Source of the DNA: Clostridiales bacterium
Lineage (GTDB): Bacteria; Bacillota; Clostridia; Lachnospirales; Lachnospiraceae
Assembly (NCBI GenBank): GCA_019420275.1
Contig: JAHZHN010000002.1
Location: 204,285-268,284 of the forward strand
DNA: 64,000 nucleotides
Direction of reading: 5' to 3'
The notes beneath the pieces were generated by a model that had not been told where the DNA came from, searched no databases, and was given only the letters and a program-made list of their open reading frames with translations. The position numbers and the translations under genes were made by a program. Shown piece by piece: positions 14,948-22,998 of the stretch (position 1 is the first letter of the stretch; the number at the start of each line of letters is the position of its first letter).

Positions 14948-15367
14948 CTAATTGGCTTCCAGCTCAATCCTCATATCACAGCTGTCACATCCAATGGTCG
15001 TTTTCCCATTTTCCTGGGAAATCCGTCCAACCTTCCCTCCGCAGAACGGGCAGACCCAGCTGATATCTTTTCCTTCTTTTACGGCCTCCATCATAGCTGT
15101 AAATTTAGGAATATCCACATTCTGAGATGTACATGTTTTCGTCCAGTTTTCATCCGGCACTCTTTTCAGTTTGTTTTCTTCGTCCAAAATGACCTCGTCT
15201 CCTTCATTGATTTCCCTGTCATACAGCATCTGATCTTCCTGACGAATCCTAATCTCCTGCCCTTCTTCATCCTTTAACGTCACTATCGCCATGACTGGCT
15301 GATCTTCATTTCTTTCTTCGCATCCATAATCAATGTCTTCATCTATTCTTGCTACTGTATATTTCAT
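14948..15367 (-). CDS. Zinc-ribbon protein of unknown function
   Basis: The 139-residue protein has an acidic, strand-rich N-terminal part (about 1-70, including GDEVILDEENKLKRV, resembling a small beta-barrel). The C-terminal zinc ribbon has CPFCGG near residue 107 and CDSCD near residue 129. It has no signal or membrane segment. I do not recognise the family. It is the last gene of a three-gene operon behind an RlaP-like nucleotidyltransferase and KptA, so a part in RNA end repair or RNA binding is possible (inference from neighbours only). Confidence 0.7.
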   Translation of the reverse strand: MKYTVARIDEDIDYGCEERNEDQPVMAIVTLKDEEGQEIRIRQEDQMLYDREINEGDEVILDEENKLKRVPDENWTKTCTSQNVDIPKFTAMMEAVKEGKDISWVCPFCGGKVGRISQENGKTTIGCDSCDMRIELEAN

Positions 15368-15412
15368 ATTTTTAGCTTCCTTTTCTTTCTGATTCCTTGA
15401 TTGACGATCATT

Positions 15413-15955
15413 TCATTCGTTTCTTATTTTCTCAAGGAATCTTAACGGCACTTCCTTGGTCAGCCATATCCCGTTCACCGACCTGTAAAACAGATAGCCC
15501 TGATCGGACATTTCCCCTGCCAATATCTTATAAATGACCGGCTTTCCATGACGGGCACCAACTGCCTTTGCTGTCGGTTCATCCAGAGACAGGTGTACAT
15601 ATAATCTTCCTTTCGGCAAAAGGCCCTGCCGATCAATGGAATTTACAAATTTTTCACCTGTTCCATGATACAAAATCCGAGGCGGCTTCTTTTCTGCAAG
15701 CTCCACATCCACAGGAATGGAGTGCCCCTGGTTTGCCCGAATCAGAGTTTTATCTTCATTAAAAGAATATCTCTGCTTTTGATCCGTACGGACGATTTCT
15801 TCCAGCATCTCCATGGAAAAAGGCTGGCGTTTGGAGATCCCCTGAATCAGCTCGTCTACATTTGCCCACCCATGTTCATCCAGGGAAATCCCTATGGTCT
15901 CCGGTCTGTGTCTTAAAATCAGGCTAATAAATTTACTTGTTTTTGTAAGATTCAT
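15413..15955 (-). CDS. kptA: RNA 2'-phosphotransferase (Tpt1/KptA family)
   Basis: The 180-residue protein is full length for KptA. It has the N-terminal winged-helix lobe with ILRHRPE (Arg-His pair near residues 15-17) and HGWANVDELI. The NAD-binding lobe follows, with ILYHGTGEKF near residue 94 and LYVHLSLDEPTAKAVG near 117. The family removes an internal RNA 2'-phosphate by transferring it to NAD+, releasing nicotinamide and ADP-ribose 1'',2''-cyclic phosphate. The bacterial role is unclear because most bacteria do not make tRNA splice-junction 2'-phosphates. It lies between an RlaP-like gene (19 bases upstream) and a zinc-ribbon gene. Confidence 0.92.
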   Translation of the reverse strand: MNLTKTSKFISLILRHRPETIGISLDEHGWANVDELIQGISKRQPFSMEMLEEIVRTDQKQRYSFNEDKTLIRANQGHSIPVDVELAEKKPPRILYHGTGEKFVNSIDRQGLLPKGRLYVHLSLDEPTAKAVGARHGKPVIYKILAGEMSDQGYLFYRSVNGIWLTKEVPLRFLEKIRNE

Positions 15956-15973
15956 TGGCTGCCTCCTCTTTTT

Positions 15974-16720
15974 TTATAACAGGGATTGGAAATAATGGTT
16001 CAAAGAATCCCAGGCGGTTTCCTTTTTTGGCATGTCATCTGCCAGTTTTTTGAACTTTTCCAGATTTGCCTCCACATACTCATTGATTTTCTGATTTTTA
16101 GGTACCAGTTCCATTTCTTCCATTTCTTTTTTCATAACCAGCAGCCGTTCTGCCTCCGGCTTTAAATCATCCTCCAGCTCTGCTTCCATTAATTCTGAAA
16201 ACAGCATCGGCGGCCATATTTTCTTTTCCGCGATCCACTTAGCCGCCAGCATTGGCCGAAGGACATAAAAATATTTTTTTACTTTAATCTGATTACACTG
16301 CAGAAACTTTTTATAGTTGGACTGAGCCATGTGAAGATAATGATACAGACCTTTTTTCGGTGAAAAATACTCTTTTCTTAACCGTTTCAGTTGTTCAAAT
16401 TCCTCACTGGTTCTGTATACAATTGGCGACTCACACCACTCAAATATAGTGGGATTGGAATTATGCATAAGCTGCAGCGCTTTCTTCACATCCCATCCAT
16501 TGATATCCAGAACATCGTCCAGCTGCCAGTCAATGACATCTCTGACGATATCCAGCCGCAGATAATCCTGCTTCTTTCTTACATAAAGGAAACGTACATC
16601 GTAATCACTGTCCGACGATGCAAATCCCCATGCCCGGCTTCCGGATTCTACCGCCATAAGAATGGATACATTCTCTTTTTCTTCTATTTCTTTTAATTTA
16701 TCTTTGATGATTTCCTGCAT
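15974..16720 (-). CDS. RlaP-like nucleotidyltransferase (DNA polymerase beta fold)
   Basis: The 248-residue product has the nucleotidyltransferase core near the N-terminus: VESGSRAWGFASSDSDYDVRF (GS motif and paired Asp residues at about 28-45). A helical C-terminal half follows, with HNSNPTIFEWCESP, the typical pattern of the RlaP (RNA repair pathway polymerase-beta) family. Members accompany RNA ligase and other RNA repair genes in bacteria; the reaction is thought to be nucleotide addition to RNA ends. The start at 16720 follows AGGAGG by seven bases. It leads an operon with kptA, which supports an RNA repair role. Confidence 0.85.
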   Translation of the reverse strand: MQEIIKDKLKEIEEKENVSILMAVESGSRAWGFASSDSDYDVRFLYVRKKQDYLRLDIVRDVIDWQLDDVLDINGWDVKKALQLMHNSNPTIFEWCESPIVYRTSEEFEQLKRLRKEYFSPKKGLYHYLHMAQSNYKKFLQCNQIKVKKYFYVLRPMLAAKWIAEKKIWPPMLFSELMEAELEDDLKPEAERLLVMKKEMEEMELVPKNQKINEYVEANLEKFKKLADDMPKKETAWDSLNHYFQSLL

Positions 16721-16801
16721 GATAACTCCTCCTCTCATGAGGATATCATACCATTCTTATCTTTCCTTTTTGTCTTTTATATCTTGTAAATGAGTATAAC
16801 A

Positions 16802-16834
16802 AAAAAGGCGGGCCATGCATAGCCTCGCCTTTTT
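16802..16834 (-). terminator. Intrinsic terminator of the nucleoside salvage operon
   Basis: AAAAAGGCG with an adjoining GGC pairs with GCC and CGCCTTTTT around TATGCAT; the minus-strand transcript ends in six U residues. It overlaps the stop of the last gene of the operon. Confidence 0.8.
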
Positions 16835-17444
16835 ATCCTAATTTTTTTACGTATCCATTTTTCTGCTGCTCAAATCCCATCGTTTTCAAATATCCCTCAT
16901 GTTTTTGTGATTCTCCTGAAACCAGAATCTTCTTGATGCCTTTTGCAGGCAGCCGGGAATACAAATATTCTCCTACGGAGCAGTCCCGGTATGCCGGAGT
17001 TGAATAATCCAGAGCCGCCCAAAGCTCTCCTTCTGAATTTCTATTTCCCATCAGAATCCCTGCCGGCACTCCATCACAGCAGACAATATATACTGTATCA
17101 TAATCCGGGTTTTCCATCTTCACTGTCGGAAAATATTTTAAAATATCTTCCTTGTAATGCTTCAGAAGATAACTCAGCATAGAATCATCCGAATTCCCCT
17201 CCACCAGATCATAGTCTTTTTCTGATTTTTTCAGCCGCAGCAGATAGTAGATGTTAATACAGACAAGACATAGATTCATAAATGCGGTAGGATAGGACTG
17301 AATGATCAGCGCATAGACAGAAAAAATAGATCCGCCCACTGCATTGATGATTCTCAGTTTTACTACAGAGGACATCAGAAAAGAAATCAGCACGATAAGC
17401 GAGCCGGCATATCCCACCATTTCAATGATCATATGAGTATTCAC
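16833..17444 (-). CDS. YgjV-like membrane domain fused to an acetyltransferase-like domain
   Basis: The 203-residue product has three hydrophobic segments in its first 70 residues (MVGYAGSLIVLISFLM, AVGGSIFSVYALIIQ and AFMNLCLVCINIYYLLRL), matching the YgjV inner-membrane family. About 120 soluble residues follow, with IVCCDGVPAGILMG and GYLKTMGFEQQKNGYVKKLG. The last stretch is typical of the end of a GNAT acyltransferase. The start is GTG at 17444, seven bases after AGGAGG. It follows deoC by 33 bases and ends the nucleoside operon. The substrate is unknown; acetylation of a salvage-related compound would be speculation. Confidence 0.7.
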   Translation of the reverse strand: MNTHMIIEMVGYAGSLIVLISFLMSSVVKLRIINAVGGSIFSVYALIIQSYPTAFMNLCLVCINIYYLLRLKKSEKDYDLVEGNSDDSMLSYLLKHYKEDILKYFPTVKMENPDYDTVYIVCCDGVPAGILMGNRNSEGELWAALDYSTPAYRDCSVGEYLYSRLPAKGIKKILVSGESQKHEGYLKTMGFEQQKNGYVKKLG

Positions 17445-17477
17445 TGCTATTCCTCCTTTGTCCTGTACTCTGACTGT

Positions 17478-18149
17478 TTAATATCCAACATTGGAATCAG
17501 GGCTGTTTTTTATGATTTTAACAAGCCGGCTTGTCCCGAGTCTGTCAGCGCCAAGACGGATGAATTTTTCTGCATCATCAAAGGAAGCAATGCCTCCGGC
17601 CGCTTTTACTTTAACATGTTCTCCCACATGCTTTTTCATCAGATCTACATCGTCAAAGGTTGCTCCTGCCGTTGAAAATCCTGTGGATGTTTTGATGTAA
17701 TCTGCCCCGGCTTTTGTGACGATTTCACACATTTTGATCTTCTCATCTTCTGTCAGCAGACAAGTTTCAATGATAACTTTTAATATTTTTTCACCGCAGG
17801 CTGCTTTGATCTGACAGATTTCGTTTTCGAGTTCCTGATATCTCTGATCTTTCAGCATTCCGATGTTGATTACCATATCAATCTCGGAGGCTCCATTTTC
17901 AATGGCATCCTTTGTTTCAAACACTTTGACTGCTGTGGTGCTGTAGCCATTTGGGAAACCAATCACCGTACAAATTGGCAGTTTCCCATCTGTATATTCG
18001 GCTGCCTGCTTTACATACGCTGCCGGGATACAGGCTGATGCAGTGTTGTATTTGATTCCGTCATCCAGAATTTCTTTGATTTCTTCCCATGTGGCAGTCT
18101 GTGTCAATAAAGTGTGATCAACATGTTTTAAAACTTCATCTCGGTTCAT
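17478..18149 (-). CDS. deoC: Deoxyribose-phosphate aldolase
   Basis: The 223-residue class I aldolase splits 2-deoxyribose 5-phosphate into acetaldehyde and glyceraldehyde 3-phosphate. The Schiff-base Lys is in DYIKTSTGFS near residue 152, and the second conserved Lys is in KVKAAGGIASF near 182. DHTLLTQTAT near the N-terminus is also typical. Length is normal. It lies one base after adenosine deaminase in the same operon and consumes the product of deoB, so deoxynucleosides can serve as a carbon source. Confidence 0.96.
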   Translation of the reverse strand: MNRDEVLKHVDHTLLTQTATWEEIKEILDDGIKYNTASACIPAAYVKQAAEYTDGKLPICTVIGFPNGYSTTAVKVFETKDAIENGASEIDMVINIGMLKDQRYQELENEICQIKAACGEKILKVIIETCLLTEDEKIKMCEIVTKAGADYIKTSTGFSTAGATFDDVDLMKKHVGEHVKVKAAGGIASFDDAEKFIRLGADRLGTSRLVKIIKNSPDSNVGY

Positions 18150-18150
18150 T

Positions 18151-19116
18151 TTAAATTTCCTCCCATTTTTCTTTAAAAATATCTATAACTTCAGGATCGA
18201 AGGCCGTTTCGGCAGCATTTTGCAGCAGTTTCATAATCAGCTGATCATCCTGCCCATACTGCTGATAAATCCTGGTCAGCTCCTCCGTCATGGTCGTTGC
18301 GCTGACCGTCCGGTTATCCGTATTGATGCTTACTTTGATTCCTTCTTCCAAAAACTGCATCAGAGGATACTCTTCCCAGCTTTGGGCCGCTTTGGTCTGG
18401 AAATTGCTGGTCGGACACATTTCCACGCCGATTCCTGCCTCACTGTAAAGCCGAAGAAGTTCCGGATCTTTCTTTAAAGCAATTCCATGTCCAATTCTTC
18501 TGGCATGAAGTTCATAAGCCATTCTGACATTTTCAACGCTTCCTGTCTCTCCGGAATGTATTGTAAACGGCATTTCAAGACGTCTTGCTTCCTGGAAGAG
18601 ATCACAGAATCCGGATGTCGGATACATGGACTCGTCTCCCGCCAAATCTAATGCACACACACCATGTCCCAGAAACTGCCTTGCGCATTTTAACATTTCC
18701 ATATTCTGTTCCTTCGTATGATGACGCATTGCGCAGACAATGATGCCGTAGTGGACTCCAAAATCCGCCCTGGCTCGTTCCATTCCTGTTCTCACTGCTT
18801 CTATGACCTTACCGCAGCTTAAGGAATCATGAACCGAAAGCATCGGAGCAAATCTCACCTCAATGTACTGTACATTTTCTTTTTCAACTTCTTCCACAAA
18901 GGCATATGCCCCTTCTTCCAGCCCTTTTTCATCCTGAAGACACTGGAGAGGAAGATCAAACTTCTCAAGATACTCGGTCAGACTCCTGCAGTCTTTCGAT
19001 ACGGTCAGTTCATTTTCAGATACCGGATGGCCCAAATACCTCTCAACCATCGCTTTTGTGAGCGATCCGTCAAGATGGCAGTGAAGCTCCAGTTTGGGCA
19101 GCTGTTGGATGTTCAT
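18151..19116 (-). CDS. add: Adenosine deaminase
   Basis: The 321-residue amidohydrolase converts adenosine or deoxyadenosine to inosine or deoxyinosine. The zinc-binding motif LELHCHLDGSLT is at residues 8-19, HSGETG near 191, the HARRIGHG loop near 208, and STNTDN-like VSINTDNRTVS near 268. Length is usual for bacterial enzymes. It is transcribed between the purine nucleoside phosphorylase and deoC genes, overlapping neither. Its product feeds the adjacent phosphorylase. Confidence 0.95.
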   Translation of the reverse strand: MNIQQLPKLELHCHLDGSLTKAMVERYLGHPVSENELTVSKDCRSLTEYLEKFDLPLQCLQDEKGLEEGAYAFVEEVEKENVQYIEVRFAPMLSVHDSLSCGKVIEAVRTGMERARADFGVHYGIIVCAMRHHTKEQNMEMLKCARQFLGHGVCALDLAGDESMYPTSGFCDLFQEARRLEMPFTIHSGETGSVENVRMAYELHARRIGHGIALKKDPELLRLYSEAGIGVEMCPTSNFQTKAAQSWEEYPLMQFLEEGIKVSINTDNRTVSATTMTEELTRIYQQYGQDDQLIMKLLQNAAETAFDPEVIDIFKEKWEEI

Positions 19117-19155
19117 CTGCCTGCCTCCTTTCCAAACCGTGTGGCCACGGCTGCA

Positions 19156-19971
19156 TTAATTGATATTTCCAATGATCTTTGTAATCAGTTTCTTAAATTC
19201 TCCGGATACTTTATCTGCAATTTCCTGCACTTCCTTGTGGTCCAGCGGCTGATCGGATACCCCTGCTGCCAGATTGGTAATACAGGAAATGCCGCACACT
19301 TCCAGTCCCATATGACGTGCCGCCATAGCCTCACATGCCGTACTCATGCCGACAGCATCACCTCCCAGAACCCTGCACATCCTGACTTCCGCCGGAGTTT
19401 CATAATTCGGTCCTGTCAGCTGGATATATACACCTTCTTTCAGATCTATCCCGCATTCCTGAGCGGACCTCCTGACAATTTCCTGCAGCTTTTTGCTGTA
19501 CACTTCGCTCATATCAGGGAATCTGGTGCCGATTTCATCGACATTTGGTCCAATCAGCGGACTCGGCACATGGGTTGATATATGATCTGTGATCAGCATA
19601 AAATCTCCCGGGCAAAAAGACTCATTGATGCCTCCCGCCGCATTGGTCAAAATAATCTTTTTGGCTCCCATCATTCCCATAAGACGCGTTGGAAGGACCA
19701 CATCTGACATGGCATATCCCTCATAATAATGCACTCTTCCCTGCATGATCACCACAGGAACTTCCCCTACATAACCGAATACAAATCTTCCTTTATGTCC
19801 TTTTACCGTAGATACCGGAAATCCTTCAATCTCCGCATACTCCACAGATGTCTCTACTTTGATCCCGTCTGCATAATCTCCCAGACCAGATCCAAGGATC
19901 AATCCAATTTCAGGTTTGAAATCTGTCTTTTCTCTTAAACTTGACAGGCATGTCATTAATTTTTTGTACAT
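19156..19971 (-). CDS. Purine nucleoside phosphorylase (trimeric, class II type)
   Basis: The 271-residue protein has the low-molecular-mass PNP motifs: LGSGLGDYAD near residue 27 (phosphate loop), TVKGHKGRF near 62, MQGRVHYYEGY near 83, LTNAAGGINESF near 113, and TGPNYETPAEVRM near 186 (purine site). It cleaves inosine and guanosine, and their deoxy forms, with phosphate to base and (deoxy)ribose 1-phosphate. It lies between a Crp/Fnr regulator and adenosine deaminase in the salvage operon and supplies sugar phosphate to DeoB. punA or pnp would be suitable names; none is assigned with certainty. Confidence 0.94.
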   Translation of the reverse strand: MYKKLMTCLSSLREKTDFKPEIGLILGSGLGDYADGIKVETSVEYAEIEGFPVSTVKGHKGRFVFGYVGEVPVVIMQGRVHYYEGYAMSDVVLPTRLMGMMGAKKIILTNAAGGINESFCPGDFMLITDHISTHVPSPLIGPNVDEIGTRFPDMSEVYSKKLQEIVRRSAQECGIDLKEGVYIQLTGPNYETPAEVRMCRVLGGDAVGMSTACEAMAARHMGLEVCGISCITNLAAGVSDQPLDHKEVQEIADKVSGEFKKLITKIIGNIN

Positions 19972-19989
19972 AATATCCTGACTCCTCCT

Positions 19990-20721
19990 TTATAAATTTT
20001 CTGCCAGTATTTCAGAAATTCTGTCTTCCATCCGGCAATATTGTTCATAATTGATCAAAATATTTCTTCCGTCTGTCGTAATCAGACCTTCTTCTTTAAA
20101 TTTCTTGATTGCTCTTGATATGGTTTTTACGCATAATCCTGTAAAATCTGATAATCCCTGCCGGTCACCCTTCATTCTCAAAACACCATTTCTCGCATAT
20201 TTCCGATATTGATTCATCATTAAAAATGCTACTCTGTCTGCTCCCTGCAAAAACAAAAGCATTCGGCTGTCTCTGGCCTGTTCCAGGAGATATTCCCCCA
20301 TCAGCCGGCTCTCCTGATGAAGGGCCACAATGTCAGAGTCCAGCCATTTTTTAAATCCTTCTTTCGGAATCTTTAATACTGTACATTTGGTCACCGTCTG
20401 CAGCGTTGTCTGATATTTATCCAGATCAATAATGACTTCCATGCCTCCAAACGCATATACCTTTCCAAAAGTTGTAAAGTCATAATTAATCCCGTAAATT
20501 CGATAATCGGTCGCTTTTATGAGGCCTTTTCCAATGAGATAGATCATATCCACCGGCTCTCCTTCCCGGATAAATATGGTGCCTGCATCCAGCTCTTCCA
20601 CCATAAAAGTATCCATCAGCCACATGGGAGCCGTTCGAAAATACTGTTTAAACTGTTTTCTTGTGTCCGCATCAATTTCATTTAAAAAAGGCAGTATTTC
20701 CTTTAAATATTTATTCTCCAT
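19990..20721 (-). CDS. Crp/Fnr family transcription regulator inside the nucleoside operon
   Basis: The 243-residue protein has a cyclic-nucleotide-binding-like jelly roll (about 25-140; GTIFIREGEPVDMIYLIGKG) and a C-terminal winged helix with GLSDFTGLCVKTISRAIKKF near residue 195. The N-terminal Cys ligands for an Fe-S cluster seen in Fnr are absent, so the signal is not oxygen through such a cluster. Position between guaD and PNP suggests it controls this operon, perhaps sensing a nucleotide or nucleoside (inference). Confidence 0.85.
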   Translation of the reverse strand: MENKYLKEILPFLNEIDADTRKQFKQYFRTAPMWLMDTFMVEELDAGTIFIREGEPVDMIYLIGKGLIKATDYRIYGINYDFTTFGKVYAFGGMEVIIDLDKYQTTLQTVTKCTVLKIPKEGFKKWLDSDIVALHQESRLMGEYLLEQARDSRMLLFLQGADRVAFLMMNQYRKYARNGVLRMKGDRQGLSDFTGLCVKTISRAIKKFKEEGLITTDGRNILINYEQYCRMEDRISEILAENL

Positions 20722-20739
20722 CTTTTGCCTCCTTCTATC

Positions 20740-22017
20740 CTAATTTACAGCCAGCACCTGTCTTCCCTTCACATATTTTGCTTTCAGTTCTGCATCCTGT
20801 CTTAAGTAGATCAGACGTTCCAGCCGCTCTCTTACCGACAATTTCTGTGGATGCCGGATCCGGCTGTCATCTATGACAACTGCATCGAATTCATATCCTT
20901 TTTCCAAACTTCCGACTTTTCCAAAGAACGCCCCTCCGCCTTTGGTTGCCAGATAAAATGCTTCTTCCACCGTAAGAGGCGAAAGCTTCTGATCTTCAAG
21001 CCTCCATCGCAGTTTCGAACACTGGATTGCCATCTCCATGGCATGAAACATAGAAAGAGAGGATCCTGCCGCCACGTCGGTTCCCAGACCTGTTTTTATC
21101 CCCATTGCCAAAAATTTTCTGACTGGCGCAATTCCGGAGGAGAGATTTGTATTGGATTCCGGACAGTGAGCAATAAATACTCCCTGTTCCTTTATCATCT
21201 GAAGTTCCTCTTCTCCGCTGTGAACACAATGTGCCATGACCGTCGGACATTCTTTTCCAAACAGACCGTGCATACGATAGGCATCTCCGTAAAACCTCGC
21301 TTCCGGACAGAGCTGTGCAACCAGTTCTATCTCTCCTAAATTTTCTGAAAGATGAGACTGTACCGGCAGCTGGTATTTCTTCTGTAACTGAGACAGCATA
21401 TCCATAAGCTCATCCGAACAAGTTGGAATAAATCTTGGAGTTATGATTGGTTTGACATTTTTGAGATCCTGGGTCTGCTCAATCCATGTTTCGGTTTCCA
21501 AGGCAGACTCACGCGCATTTTCTTCACAGAGACCTTTGGGACTATTTCGATCCATATTGACTTTTCCTACAAATCCGCAGAGTCCCGCATCTTCCATCAT
21601 TTTCATGAGCAGGATCGTGGCCTGCCTGTGACGGGTTCCAAATACACAAGCCCGTGTTGTGGCACTGTTTAACAGATCTTCCACAAATATGGCATAGGCT
21701 TTTTTCGCATAATTGATATCTTCATATTTCTGCTCTTCCGGAAATGTATGTGTATTCAGCCATTCCATCAGTTCCAGATCCATTCCAAGCCCCCGGAACG
21801 GATACTGAGGTGCATGAACATGGAGATCTACCATTCCTGGAAGAATTAATTTTCCACTATAATTATAACATGGAAGATCTTTCAAATGCTCGGGAATTTC
21901 CTTATAAACTCCGAGGCTTTCCCCGTTCTCACAGACAGCGTATCCATTTTCTATGATTCCGATATGGGCAGAATCCTCACTGTAACAAATATCTCCTTTG
22001 ATTGAAAATCCTTTCAT
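20740..22017 (-). CDS. guaD: Guanine deaminase (amidohydrolase family)
   Basis: The 425-residue metal-dependent hydrolase shows GMVDLHVHAPQYPFRGLG near residue 60 (zinc HxH and the guanine deaminase-type APQ), RNSP near 148, QSHLSENLGE near 204, AHCVHSGEEE near 236 and GLGTDVAAGSSLSMFHAM near 300. It converts guanine to xanthine and ammonia. It starts 24 bases after the second permease gene. With PNP upstream in the pathway, it completes guanosine breakdown. Confidence 0.9.
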   Translation of the reverse strand: MKGFSIKGDICYSEDSAHIGIIENGYAVCENGESLGVYKEIPEHLKDLPCYNYSGKLILPGMVDLHVHAPQYPFRGLGMDLELMEWLNTHTFPEEQKYEDINYAKKAYAIFVEDLLNSATTRACVFGTRHRQATILLMKMMEDAGLCGFVGKVNMDRNSPKGLCEENARESALETETWIEQTQDLKNVKPIITPRFIPTCSDELMDMLSQLQKKYQLPVQSHLSENLGEIELVAQLCPEARFYGDAYRMHGLFGKECPTVMAHCVHSGEEELQMIKEQGVFIAHCPESNTNLSSGIAPVRKFLAMGIKTGLGTDVAAGSSLSMFHAMEMAIQCSKLRWRLEDQKLSPLTVEEAFYLATKGGGAFFGKVGSLEKGYEFDAVVIDDSRIRHPQKLSVRERLERLIYLRQDAELKAKYVKGRQVLAVN

Positions 22018-22041
22018 CCTCTTTTACTCCTTCCCCCTCTT

Positions 22042-22983
22042 TTATCGTTGTCCCTGATCATACGGAATTCCTTCGGCTTTCGGTGCCTTGGAATTCTTTG
22101 AAAACAATGCCAGCACTGCCAGAGAAATGATATATGGCAGCATGTTGTACACGGCACTTGGCAAATGAAGCGCCACCAGAATATCAAATCCTGAATATAC
22201 ATTAGACAATGCACGGAACAATCCAAACAGCATTGCTGCCAGTCCAATTCGTTTCGGCTCCCACTGTCCGAAAATCATAACCGCCAAAGCGAGAAATCCA
22301 AATCCTGCCACCCCATTTTCAAATTTCCATTCACTGACACCGGCTGTAATGTAGACAATTCCTCCCAAGCCTCCGAAAAATCCTGAAATCAGCACCCCTG
22401 CATAACGCATTTTATAAACACTGATTCCAACAGAGTCTGCTGCCTGTGGATGTTCTCCGCAGGAACGAAGTCGAAGACCAAATCTCGTCTTATAAAGCAC
22501 CACATGTGCCGCGATCAGCAGAACCACCGCCAGGATCATGAACCAGCTGACTTCAAAGTTTCCAATCTTGAATGCCGCAAATGCCTTTCTCTGTTCAATG
22601 TACTGAATAGAGGAAGAAACATTGTGCACATTTTCTCTCATATTGATTGCTTTTACAAACACCGTAGCCGCTGCCGTTCCCAAAAGGTTCATGGCTGTGC
22701 CGACCAAGGTCTGATCTGCTTTGAAATTGATAGCTGCTACTGCAAGCAGCAAAGAATAAATCATTCCAAATACGATACTTCCGATAATAACAGCCAGGAC
22801 CATCAGTACATCCGGAAGATTGCCCAGATATTTCATGATAAGCGCCCCGCCCAGGGCTCCAATTACCATGACACCTTCCAGACCCAGGTTGATCACACCG
22901 CTGCGCTCAGAATAACATCCGCCTAAAGCCACAAGCATCAATACAGATGCATAAATAAATGTATATTGTAATAATAATGCCAT
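22042..22983 (-). CDS. Nucleoside ABC transporter permease (NupQ/YufQ type)
   Basis: The 313-residue integral membrane protein has about eight to nine hydrophobic helices. It carries the BPD_transp_2 family features YSERSGVINLGLEGVMVIGA near residue 24 and CGEHPQAADSVGISVYKMRY near 175. It is one of two permeases of a BMP-type importer for nucleosides. It overlaps nothing and follows the other permease by 15 bases; the binding protein and ATPase are upstream in the operon. Confidence 0.93.
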   Translation of the reverse strand: MALLLQYTFIYASVLMLVALGGCYSERSGVINLGLEGVMVIGALGGALIMKYLGNLPDVLMVLAVIIGSIVFGMIYSLLLAVAAINFKADQTLVGTAMNLLGTAAATVFVKAINMRENVHNVSSSIQYIEQRKAFAAFKIGNFEVSWFMILAVVLLIAAHVVLYKTRFGLRLRSCGEHPQAADSVGISVYKMRYAGVLISGFFGGLGGIVYITAGVSEWKFENGVAGFGFLALAVMIFGQWEPKRIGLAAMLFGLFRALSNVYSGFDILVALHLPSAVYNMLPYIISLAVLALFSKNSKAPKAEGIPYDQGQR

Positions 22984-22998
22984 CTTCTTCCTCCTTTC

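Noticed and set aside
18829..19578. A plus-strand open frame of about 249 codons across add and the PNP gene
   Set aside because: Antisense to two genes with clear catalytic motifs; no family pattern, no ribosome site.
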